Positions 1 to 6,147 of a DNA stretch of 14,604 nt are shown here, piece after piece. The stretch is taken from NCBI GenBank assembly GCA_002408485.1, contig DHSP01000017.1, forward strand, positions 54,928-69,531. Direction: 5' to 3'. Each line of letters begins with the position of its first letter. Positions within the stretch are counted from its first letter, which is position 1. The position numbers were made by a program, and so were the translations under genes. Source of the stretch: Proteiniphilum sp. UBA5283. Lineage in GTDB: Bacteria; Bacteroidota; Bacteroidia; Bacteroidales; Dysgonomonadaceae. Below the pieces are notes generated by a model. That model was not told the origin of the DNA and did no database searches. It worked only from the letters and a program-made list of their open reading frames with translations.

Positions 1-1262
1 CGGTCCGTCAGCTTCACACATGCCTGCAATGCCTCGTCTGTATAACGCACATTGTGGTGATCCTCGTAACGCTCCTTTATGTTGCGCAGGATCTGTAGTG
101 TCTCCTCCGGTGTGGTAGGGTCGACGATCACCTTTTGGAAACGACGTTCCAGTGCACCGTCTTTCTCGATGTTTTTTCGGTACTCATCCAGCGTGGTGGC
201 ACCGATACATTGGATCTCGCCACGAGCCAGTGCCGGCTTCAGCATGTTGGCCGCATCGAGTGATCCGGCAGCACCCCCCGCACCTACGATGGTATGGATT
301 TCGTCGATAAAGAGGATGATGTTTGGGTTTTTAGACAGCTCGTTCAGGATCGCTTTGATGCGTTCCTCAAATTGACCGCGGTACTTGGTCCCGGCCACAA
401 TTGATGCCATGTCGAGTGCGATCACTCGCTTGTCGAACAGTGCCCGCGATACTTTTTTCTGAGTGATGCGAAGTGCCAGCCCGTCCACAATCGCAGATTT
501 ACCTACGCCGGGATCACCTATGAGCACGGGGTTGTTTTTCTTGCGACGGCTGAGGATCTGTGCGATTCGCTCAATCTCTTTTTCACGTCCCACCACCGGA
601 TCGAGCCGGTTTTCCAGTGCAGCGCGCGTGATATCTGTCCCGAAATTGTCGAGTACGGGAGTATCGGATCCGCCGCCCTTAGTCTGGGAAGATGTACCCT
701 GGCCGCCCCCAGGGTTAAAGGATGACTTGTCGTTCATATCCTCGTCGTCGTCGTCCGTAAAGTTGGCGCCCGCAGACGGCGATTGTGCACCGCTGTTGGC
801 TTCTTCATTTTTTCCTTCGGATCGGTTGTCAAGGATACTCTTAATATACAGGAAAGCACTTGAATAATCAAGCTGAAACTGTGTGAGAATATCGTATATC
901 AGGGTACTTTTTTCTTTTAGAAGTGCAAGCAGGACGTGCTCTGAATCGGTCTCCTTGCTTTTTGTGAGGCGTGCTTCGAGAATACTCATCTTTAACGCTT
1001 TTTCTGTATTTTTATTGATCACAAGTTCACTTGTTCCGTCGTAGGGTTCCTGGATGGAACGAACGTGGGAGTCGATATAATCCTTTAAGATATGCAAATC
1101 GATATCAAAATCCTGTAGTACCTGTATAGCCAGCCCCTCTCCATCGCGGAGGATGCCGAGCATGAGGTGCTCCGGCCCGATGTAGTTGTTCTGAAGCCGT
1201 CCAGCTTCTTCACGGCTGTATGCCATTATGTCTCTTATTCGCTGAGAAAAGTTATTGTCCAT
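1..1262 (-). CDS. clpC: ATP-dependent Clp protease ATP-binding subunit ClpC (N-terminal part, cut by window edge)
   Basis: This is the first 420 residues of a class-1 Clp/Hsp100 AAA+ unfoldase, which in the family forms a cytoplasmic hexamer that feeds unfolded proteins to ClpP. Translation from the ATG at 1262 gives two Clp-N repeats (about residues 4-145, with IGPEHLMLGIL near 28 and SEHVLLALL near 108). A low-complexity linker follows (about 147-200), carrying an acidic DDDDED run and Gly-rich stretches. The first AAA+ domain then begins at DTPVLDNFGTD. Walker A is GDPGVGKS (about 250-257), Walker B is ILFIDEIH (about 317-324), sensor 1 lies in CIGATT, and the arginine-finger region is ALERRFQ. 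The M-domain, second AAA+ domain and ClpP-binding loop would lie beyond base 1. The start is chosen because MDNNFSQRI matches the usual ClpC N-terminus. Upstream, AAGAAGGAAAAAAG is only a loose purine-rich leader. A -7 promoter element lies 39 bases before the start codon. Confidence 0.95.
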   Translation of the reverse strand, partial: MDNNFSQRIRDIMAYSREEAGRLQNNYIGPEHLMLGILRDGEGLAIQVLQDFDIDLHILKDYIDSHVRSIQEPYDGTSELVINKNTEKALKMSILEARLTKSKETDSEHVLLALLKEKSTLIYDILTQFQLDYSSAFLYIKSILDNRSEGKNEEANSGAQSPSAGANFTDDDDEDMNDKSSFNPGGGQGTSSQTKGGGSDTPVLDNFGTDITRAALENRLDPVVGREKEIERIAQILSRRKKNNPVLIGDPGVGKSAIVDGLALRITQKKVSRALFDKRVIALDMASIVAGTKYRGQFEERIKAILNELSKNPNIILFIDEIHTIVGAGGAAGSLDAANMLKPALARGEIQCIGATTLDEYRKNIEKDGALERRFQKVIVDPTTPEETLQILRNIKERYEDHHNVRYTDEALQACVKLTD

Positions 1263-1592
1263 TATCTTTTTTCCTTCTTCTTTTGCTCTGTTATTGACTA
1301 CAAATATAAACTTTTTATTTTTTAAACGACCCCAATTATCTTATTTCACCCGGTATCCGGTGGGCTGTTTGTAACATCCATATAACCACTATTTTATATT
1401 TTTTAGCGTCGGCAATTGGAATGTCTACTTTCTGTAGGTGCAAAAACAGTGCCAAGTCCTATCTGATTCATTCGTTCTACCCTATGTTAGACAATTGGAA
1501 ATGTATTTTTGTTCAAAAAAGAACGTTTTCGTTACTGAAGGAGAGGGGGGAGTTTGTGTTGTCTGTGTCGAGCATTTTCTCGCTGTCGCGAA
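1263..1592. other. Non-coding gap between the FecCD permease gene and clpC
   Basis: About 330 AT-rich bases without a convincing gene. They hold the putative clpC promoter (1301-1308), a small bulged hairpin around CACCCGGTATCCGGTG (1347-1362), a short imperfect direct repeat (CAATTGGAATGT at 1413-1424 and CAATTGGAAATGT at 1492-1504), a 4-bp stem GTTC/GAAC with an A6 loop (1511-1524), and a 4-bp CGAG/CTCG stem just after the permease stop. None is a textbook terminator. A 20-codon open frame on the minus strand (1575-1513) starts 17 bases after the permease stop, where an ABC ATPase gene would be expected, but it is too short to assign. The plus-strand open frames here run antisense into the permease gene and look fortuitous. 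Confidence 0.6.
1301..1308 (-). promoter_or_regulatory. Putative clpC promoter, -7 element TATATTTG
   Basis: On the minus strand the sequence reads TATATTTG, an exact match to the Bacteroidota sigma-ABfr -7 consensus TAnnTTTG, placed so that transcription would start roughly 30 bases ahead of the clpC ATG. No clear -33 TTTG is present at the usual distance: an ATTGG lies too far upstream and a TTTA too close. The call therefore rests on the -7 box and its position. Confidence 0.4.
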
Positions 1593-2603
1593 CTATAATT
1601 TTTTTCTTTTCAATACAATCCATACGATCATGGGCGCACCGAAGACAGCCGTGACGGCATTGATTGGCAAGGTTCTGCCGGCGACAGGGATTTGTGAAAC
1701 AATATCGCACGTAAGCAGGAGGATACTTCCCAACAGGAGGGTCGCAGGAAGAATCGTTTTGTGATTTACGGTTCCGAAAAAGGCACGGGCAAAATGAGGG
1801 ATGACGACCCCTACGAACGCAATGGGACCAGTGAATGCTGTGACGGCGCCGGTGATGATGGCAGCAATAGCAATGATAAACACCCGTGCCCGTTTGATAT
1901 TTAACCCAGTACTCATGGCATAATTTTCACCAAGCAGCAGGCTGTTGAGCGTTTTTTGAAGAAAGCAGGCAAGCATGATGCCGACGGACACAAGCATCAG
2001 CAGCAGGGGCATTTTATTCCAGGTGACACCGCCGAGGCTGCCGAAAGTCCATGTGACAAACACCTTTAATGAATCAGGGTCGGAGAAACTCTGTAAAATG
2101 GTAACGAGTGCACTTGCAACGTATCCAAAGATCATTCCCAGTACCAGGATGGTGATGGAGTCTTTGATTCTTGCCGATACGCCCAGAATCAGTATCAATA
2201 CTGCAGCTGCACCGGCAATGGCGGCAACAATCTGCGCCATGCTGCCCATGGCTGCGATGAATGGGTAGACTGCCGTTCCGCTGAGCATGGTAAGCAGTGC
2301 TACTCCCAGGCCGGCTCCTGCGCTTACGCCTAGTACGTCGGGACCGGCAAGGGGATTGCGAAAGAGTGTTTGCATCAACAAGCCCGACAGGGAAAGAGCA
2401 CTGCCGGCGATAACGGCCGTGATGGCTTTTGGTAGCCGGTAGTTCCGGATGATCTCATCGATGATGGTATCGCCTGAAGTGCCGAAGAGAGCGACCCACG
2501 CCTCTCCCGGGGAAATGGGGGCATTGCCGGTAAATAGATCGCCGATAAATGCCACCAAAAGCAAAATAATCAACAGGATAAATATGACAGTTTTATTTTT
2601 CAC
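1593..2603 (-). CDS. FecCD/BtuC-family ABC transporter permease (iron-chelate, haem or cobalamin type)
   Basis: Inner-membrane permease subunit of a type II ABC importer. Family members form a homodimer that passes a siderophore, haem or cobalamin delivered by a periplasmic binding protein. The 336 residues are hydrophobic throughout, consistent with about ten helices. They carry the family signature: RLPKAITAVIAG then SGLLMQTLFRNPLAGPD and LGVSAGAGLG (residues 56-100), a GENYAMSTG loop (225-233) equivalent to the ATPase-contact region, FVGVVIPHFAR (263-273), and a C-terminal LPINAVTAVFGAP. The start is GTG at 2603: no ATG lies nearby, GGAAGAG sits about 10 bases upstream, and this start gives a normal N-terminal helix. 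The start overlaps the end of the binding-protein gene by 11 bases, which favours translational coupling. The substrate cannot be read from sequence. No ATPase gene follows. Confidence 0.92.
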   Translation of the reverse strand: MKNKTVIFILLIILLLVAFIGDLFTGNAPISPGEAWVALFGTSGDTIIDEIIRNYRLPKAITAVIAGSALSLSGLLMQTLFRNPLAGPDVLGVSAGAGLGVALLTMLSGTAVYPFIAAMGSMAQIVAAIAGAAAVLILILGVSARIKDSITILVLGMIFGYVASALVTILQSFSDPDSLKVFVTWTFGSLGGVTWNKMPLLLMLVSVGIMLACFLQKTLNSLLLGENYAMSTGLNIKRARVFIIAIAAIITGAVTAFTGPIAFVGVVIPHFARAFFGTVNHKTILPATLLLGSILLLTCDIVSQIPVAGRTLPINAVTAVFGAPMIVWIVLKRKKL

Positions 2604-3780
2604 GGGCAGACAGCTCTTCCAGAGGCTTAATGTAGGTGAACGAATAATGGGGTAATATCTCCGGATAGGCCGCTTTCACGAGGTCCGACAGAAGCAGGTC
2701 GGGGTTGGCAACGGCACTTTCGAAATAATCGTTTCCACCCGAGGGGGTAACCCGGTTGTGATTGTTAAAGACCTGTCTTTTTTTGACCGATTCCAGCAAC
2801 AGGTATTTAGCATCTTTATCTGCCAGCTCAGCATAGGTGTCGGCTTCGCAACCAAACCAGTAGTCAGCCTTGCCGAACCGGGTTAGTACCGATTCAATAT
2901 CCAGTCCGATACTGCCGCTTTCCCGATTGTTTTTGAAGAGATAATCGAGTTGAGCATCCCGGAAAAGAATCGCATTAAAGCTCTTTCCGCCCGGTACGTA
3001 CCACGTTCCCTGGAAATTATCGCCAGTCATCACTGTGTACTGCGTTGATACGTTTTTAATTTTTTCCTGTAGTTGAAGATAGCGATGTTCTATTTCGGTG
3101 AAGATGCTGTCGGCCGTTGCCTCCTTATCGAAAAAGGCGGCGATCATCTTAATCCACTCCGCACGGGCAAGGGGAGAGTTTTCCATCCACTCCAGGGAAT
3201 AGATGATTGGAAATCCCGCATCGATAAGCCGTTCGCTGTAGTTGTCCCGTTGTGCATAAGCAGAGCTGATGACTGCTTGCGGCTTTAAGGCCAGGGTCTT
3301 TTCCACGTTGGGATGAAAAGGGTCGCCCAGGTCAGTAATTTCACCCGTTCTCAGCTTCTGCAGGATGCCGGGATGATAGATTCGAAATCCATCTGTTACG
3401 CCGGTAATCGCACCCTGTTCATCCAACAAATCAAGAAACGCAAGGTAGGAGAAAGTATTGACTGTGAGTGAGCTCAGAGGTATTTTCAACTTTGTGCCAT
3501 TCGTCGGCAGTAGCGTTGAACTGTCTCTGTAGAGGTAATAAACGGCATAGGATTCATTGGTGTTGCTCCAGGGGTTGTGCAAGATCACCCTCGTATAATG
3601 GGCGAAGTGGTCAATTTTAAAACCTTTTGCGTACTGTATAACCACAGATGATAGGGGTTTGGCTTCGTCTTCCCTGTTATCTTGATGTTGTCCCGAACGA
3701 CAGTTCCATGCCAGAAATAAAACCGCACACAAAAGGAACAGAAGCAGCAGTTTATTCTTTCTCAGAGGCATCAGTCTCAT
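2593..3780 (-). CDS. ABC transporter periplasmic substrate-binding protein (TroA/BtuF-like fold)
   Basis: Binding protein for the neighbouring FecCD permease, expected to capture an iron chelate, haem or cobalamin in the periplasm. The N-terminus has basic residues (RKNK), then a long hydrophobic stretch ending AWNC (Cys27). This could be a lipoprotein signal, but Asn before the Cys is not a canonical lipobox. The mature part opens with the motif YAKGFKIDHF and a NPW, as in many Bacteroidota members of COG0614. Later come LKPQAVISS, the W-VPGGKS stretch and an S-G-LDIESV segment leading to ADYWFG, all typical of the family. The length of 395 is normal. Two ATGs are possible (3780 and 3771). 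Both lie inside the end of the AI-2E gene, giving a 29- or 20-base overlap. The second start gives the tidier signal peptide. Confidence 0.85.
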   Translation of the reverse strand: MRLMPLRKNKLLLLFLLCAVLFLAWNCRSGQHQDNREDEAKPLSSVVIQYAKGFKIDHFAHYTRVILHNPWSNTNESYAVYYLYRDSSTLLPTNGTKLKIPLSSLTVNTFSYLAFLDLLDEQGAITGVTDGFRIYHPGILQKLRTGEITDLGDPFHPNVEKTLALKPQAVISSAYAQRDNYSERLIDAGFPIIYSLEWMENSPLARAEWIKMIAAFFDKEATADSIFTEIEHRYLQLQEKIKNVSTQYTVMTGDNFQGTWYVPGGKSFNAILFRDAQLDYLFKNNRESGSIGLDIESVLTRFGKADYWFGCEADTYAELADKDAKYLLLESVKKRQVFNNHNRVTPSGGNDYFESAVANPDLLLSDLVKAAYPEILPHYSFTYIKPLEELSAREK

Positions 3781-4894
3781 TTTTAATTTTAGTTTTCAAT
3801 TGGGCCGGATCGTAGCCGGGAATTTTCACTTTGCGTGTCTTGTAGCGTGTAGTTACCCGTGGTTGTGCTTTGGAGCCGCGGACATACTCGTGCCGGTACA
3901 TGTTGAAAAAGAGAATAAACAGGGAGAGTAGCAGGGGGCCGAAAATAACGCCCCAGAACCCGAACATGGGAATTCCGATGAGCACGCCAAACACGGTGAT
4001 GAGAGGATGGATGTCGGCCAGTTTTTTTTGCAACAGAAAACGTGCTACGTTGTCGACACCGCCAATGATGAAAAAGCCATATAACAACAGTCCGATACCA
4101 TTTACATAATCGCCGCTCAGCAGTAGTCCGATGCCAATAGGCGTCCATACAATGGTGGTGCCCACCAGCGGAAGAATGGTAGAGAAAGCTGTGAGTATTG
4201 CGTAGAGGAGCGCACTCTCCACTCCGAAAAGCAGGTATCCCATGTATGCAAAAACACCCTGTATAATTGCCATAAGGGGTATACCGATGGCGTTGGCCTG
4301 AATAATCAGTCGTGTCTCTTCGGCCACTATCTGTTTGTTTTCTTCCTTAAAAGGCAATATCTCCCGGATGGATTTCTCAAACTCATCGTTGCTGAAAAGC
4401 ATGTAGTATAATACGAAGAGAATCACAATCACATTGATGGCAAAGGAGTAAACGCTGCTTCCCAATGCCTGAAGGATGTTGGTGCCTGCTCTTGGAATGG
4501 CGGCCAGGTTTTCGGGTGTGAAGATGTTGAAGCCCAGTCTCTCTTCGAGCGAGTCTACAAAGTCGTTTACCTTGGCAAGAATAGCTTCCGGATCAATGGT
4601 GATGCCGGAAAATGTGTCAATGACCAGAAAAGCCAGTCCTGTGAGCGGAATAAGTATGAAAAAGAGTACTTCAAGCACAATTAGCAAGGCACTCAGTGAT
4701 TTTTTTAAGTTGAGCTTTTGGGTTAGAAATTTTTGTTGGCCGTTCACAATCACGTAGAGGGTTGCCGCACCCAGAAAACCACTCATGTAAGGGCGTGTGT
4801 ATCTGAAGATGATCAGTCCCAACAGGATGATTAGTCCGATCAGGATGTACTTGTACTGAATAATTTTATTTTCTTTCCCGGGCTGTTTTATCAT
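3752..4894 (-). CDS. AI-2E/PerM-family (former UPF0118) integral membrane transporter
   Basis: Inner-membrane protein of the AI-2E transporter superfamily. Members have been linked to autoinducer-2 export or to Na+(Li+)/H+ exchange, so the cargo is unknown here. About eight membrane segments are visible (roughly residues 14-31, 37-51, 66-92, 145-166, 201-223, 225-258, 263-285 and 297-332), with the usual large soluble region between the third and fourth. The family hallmark near the C-terminus is present: HPLITVFGVLIG followed by FGFWGVIFGP (296-320). A basic cytoplasmic tail follows (338-370). The length of 380 residues is typical. The gene lies 34 bases after the DUF2007 gene, and its last 29 bases contain the start of the binding-protein gene, so it sits in the middle of a tight operon. 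It is intact. Confidence 0.9.
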   Translation of the reverse strand: MIKQPGKENKIIQYKYILIGLIILLGLIIFRYTRPYMSGFLGAATLYVIVNGQQKFLTQKLNLKKSLSALLIVLEVLFFILIPLTGLAFLVIDTFSGITIDPEAILAKVNDFVDSLEERLGFNIFTPENLAAIPRAGTNILQALGSSVYSFAINVIVILFVLYYMLFSNDEFEKSIREILPFKEENKQIVAEETRLIIQANAIGIPLMAIIQGVFAYMGYLLFGVESALLYAILTAFSTILPLVGTTIVWTPIGIGLLLSGDYVNGIGLLLYGFFIIGGVDNVARFLLQKKLADIHPLITVFGVLIGIPMFGFWGVIFGPLLLSLFILFFNMYRHEYVRGSKAQPRVTTRYKTRKVKIPGYDPAQLKTKIKNETDASEKE

Positions 4895-4928
4895 TTCGCT
4901 CTGCTACCTGCAAAATTATAAGTTATCA

Positions 4929-5174
4929 TCAAAGAAACTGAAAATCCTCCGGCTTTGCAAATCCGCCCTCGATAAGTGCAGCTTTTGCCTCTTCAAAATC
5001 AGATGACCTTACCTGCATCTCGATCTCTCCGAGTGAATACGACAACCTGTTGGCCGTAAGATTCTTCATAAATGTCTCTATTCCCCTCATTTCCATGAAA
5101 GTTTGTACAATGGTCACATCGGCAGGAAAAGTGAATGTTTTTACAGTAACGAAACTTTCTTCCATAGCTTCCAT
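4929..5174 (-). CDS. DUF2007 small protein (putative prokaryotic signal-transducing domain)
   Basis: An 81-residue soluble protein with no signal peptide or membrane segment. It fits the DUF2007 pattern: an opening strand (TVKTFTFP), then a helix leading into a residue trio for 'the more specific identity' (TFMEMRGIETFMKN), a strand with a conserved Gly (YSLGEIEMQVRSSD) and a closing helix (FEEAKAALIEGGF). The biochemical role of the family is not established; the name 'signal transducing' is inferred from its GlnB-like ferredoxin fold. It is the first gene of the four-gene minus-strand unit, 34 bases ahead of the AI-2E gene. An alternative start at 5165 (MEESF) would drop three residues. The assignment comes from motif shape, not from a search. 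Confidence 0.72.
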   Translation of the reverse strand: MEAMEESFVTVKTFTFPADVTIVQTFMEMRGIETFMKNLTANRLSYSLGEIEMQVRSSDFEEAKAALIEGGFAKPEDFQFL

Positions 5175-5201
5175 AGTTAGTTGTTATAGTTCGCTTTGAT
5201 T

Positions 5202-5223
5202 GTGTAAAAATACACTTTTTTTT
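5202..5223. repeat. Inverted repeat GTGTA-AAAA-TACAC followed by T8 in the divergent gap
   Basis: A perfect 5-bp inverted repeat with a 4-base spacer (5202-5215), followed on the plus strand by eight T residues (5216-5223). It looks like a small terminator on the plus strand, but no plus-strand gene lies upstream to be terminated. Its overlap with the putative minus-strand -7 box makes an operator equally possible. The short, AT-rich arms make chance a real alternative. Confidence 0.35.
5205..5212 (-). promoter_or_regulatory. Possible promoter (-7-like TATTTTTA) of the DUF2007/AI-2E/ABC unit
   Basis: On the minus strand TATTTTTA matches TAnnTTTG at seven of eight positions. It lies about 30 bases before the DUF2007 ATG, a sensible distance. 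It sits inside the inverted repeat GTGTAAAAATACAC. There is no exact TAnnTTTG on this strand in the divergent gap, so this is the best available candidate, with weak support. Confidence 0.22.
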
Positions 5224-5255
5224 AGATAAAACAGTGCATAAAGAATTATTTGGCG

Positions 5256-5263
5256 TAAATTTG
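5256..5263 (+). promoter_or_regulatory. Putative promoter of the short-chain dehydrogenase gene, -7 element TAAATTTG
   Basis: Exact match to the Bacteroidota -7 consensus TAnnTTTG, ending 35 bases before the ATG at 5299. No good -33 TTTG is visible at the usual spacing. Confidence 0.4.
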
Positions 5264-5298
5264 AATTTTATTAATCCCATAAACCCGTGCGAAAAACT

Positions 5299-6054
5299 AT
5301 GCCTAAAATAGCATTAATTACAGGAGCCACTTCCGGTATTGGTCGTGCTACAGCTCATAAGCTTGGAGAAAAAGGAATGAATCTTATCATCACAGGCCGT
5401 CGTGAAGACCGTTTGCTTTCTTTAAAAAACGAACTGGAAGCAGAAAATGTTCAAGTGCTCGCGCTTTGCTTCGATGTGCGAAAGAAGGCCGACGTGGAAA
5501 AGGTGCTCGGAGAGCTGCCCGAAGGGTGGAAAAAGATTGATGTGCTTGTGAACAATGCAGGACTGGCAGCAGGCCTTGGCGCGATACAGGATGGCGATAT
5601 GGACGACTGGGAGCGCATGATTGACACCAACGTGAAAGGTTTGCTTTATGTTACACGAACTGTTGCTCCCGGAATGATTGAACGCAATTCCGGACACATA
5701 ATCAATGTAGGCTCCATTGCCGGAAAAGAGGTCTATCCCAACGGAAATGTTTATTGTGCTACCAAGCACGCCGTGGATGCACTTACCAAAGGAATGCGCA
5801 TGGACATGCTGCCCCATAGCATCAAAGTCTCCCAAATTTGTCCGGGCGCAGTAGAGACGGAGTTCTCTCTTGTTCGTTTTCATGGAGATAAGTCACGGGC
5901 CGATAAAGTGTACGAAGGGTATGAGAGTCTTGTGGCTGCCGATATTGCAGACTGTATCTGGTTTATTGTTTCCCGCCCTCCTCATGTAAATATCAACGAT
6001 ATGGTCGTGATGCCTGCAGCGCAGGCGTCGGCGACCATTTTTCACAAGATTTAA
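5299..6054 (+). CDS. NADP-dependent SDR-family oxidoreductase, YdfG-like (3-hydroxy acid / serine dehydrogenase type)
   Basis: Cytoplasmic classical short-chain dehydrogenase of 251 residues. Its closest recognisable relative is E. coli YdfG, an NADP-dependent 3-hydroxy acid dehydrogenase and malonic semialdehyde reductase that also oxidises serine. Visible motifs are the TGATSGIG nucleotide-binding loop (residues 8-15), GRR at 33-35 (arginines that favour NADP), NNAG (85-88), and the catalytic tetrad Asn111, Ser139 (GSIAG), Tyr152 and Lys156 (YCATK). The C-terminal signature HVNINDMVVMPAAQ mirrors YdfG closely. The start is placed at the ATG at 5299 (MPKIALITG), because this puts the first strand at the usual distance; a GTG at 5287 would add four residues. 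It is divergent from the DUF2007 unit and 93 bases ahead of the S9 peptidase. The exact substrate is inferred from family. Confidence 0.9.
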   Translation: MPKIALITGATSGIGRATAHKLGEKGMNLIITGRREDRLLSLKNELEAENVQVLALCFDVRKKADVEKVLGELPEGWKKIDVLVNNAGLAAGLGAIQDGDMDDWERMIDTNVKGLLYVTRTVAPGMIERNSGHIINVGSIAGKEVYPNGNVYCATKHAVDALTKGMRMDMLPHSIKVSQICPGAVETEFSLVRFHGDKSRADKVYEGYESLVAADIADCIWFIVSRPPHVNINDMVVMPAAQASATIFHKI

Positions 6055-6109
6055 AATCTCTGGAGTTGAAACGGACATGATAATCGCCCAACCAAAAGAT
6101 CATACAGGG

Positions 6110-6117
6110 TATCTTTG
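6110..6117 (+). promoter_or_regulatory. Putative promoter of the S9 peptidase gene, -7 element TATCTTTG
   Basis: Exact TAnnTTTG match ending 30 bases before the peptidase ATG. No clear terminator separates it from the dehydrogenase gene upstream, so read-through from that gene is also possible. Confidence 0.4.
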
Positions 6118-6118
6118 G

Positions 6119-6136
6119 AATAATAATATTATTATT
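6119..6136. repeat. Perfect AT palindrome (AAT)3(ATT)3 in the peptidase leader
   Basis: AATAATAATATTATTATT is an 18-base perfect palindrome made of trinucleotide repeats, and one further ATT unit and an ATC continue it to 6142. It lies between the putative -7 box and the start codon at 6148, so it would be at or near the transcript 5' end. The repeat could vary in length by slippage. Confidence 0.7.
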
Positions 6137-6147
6137 ATTATCATCGT

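Noticed and set aside
747..825. Acidic and Gly-rich linker in ClpC as an unusual insertion
   Set aside because: Similar variable acidic linkers between the Clp-N and first AAA+ domains are usual in Bacteroidales ClpC as I recall it.
147..867. Plus-strand open frames opposite clpC
   Set aside because: The minus strand encodes conserved AAA+ motifs across the whole stretch, so the plus frames are shadows.
1421..1764. Two overlapping plus-strand open frames (77 and 108 codons) in the gap and over the permease 3' end
   Set aside because: They run antisense into the well-supported permease gene, have no recognisable domain or plausible leader, and their composition is that of AT-rich non-coding DNA.
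1588..5195. An 11-base match: GCGAACTATAA in the 5' leader of the DUF2007 unit (minus strand, 5195-5185) is complementary to TTATAGTTCGC at the end of the same unit (1598-1588)
   Set aside because: It is tempting as a long-range RNA pairing, but many 11-base matches are expected by chance in a window this long, and it does not extend.
5287..5298. GTG start for the dehydrogenase four codons upstream of the ATG
   Set aside because: The ATG at 5299 gives the normal SDR spacing to the first strand (MPKIALITG); the extra residues MRKT add nothing recognisable.
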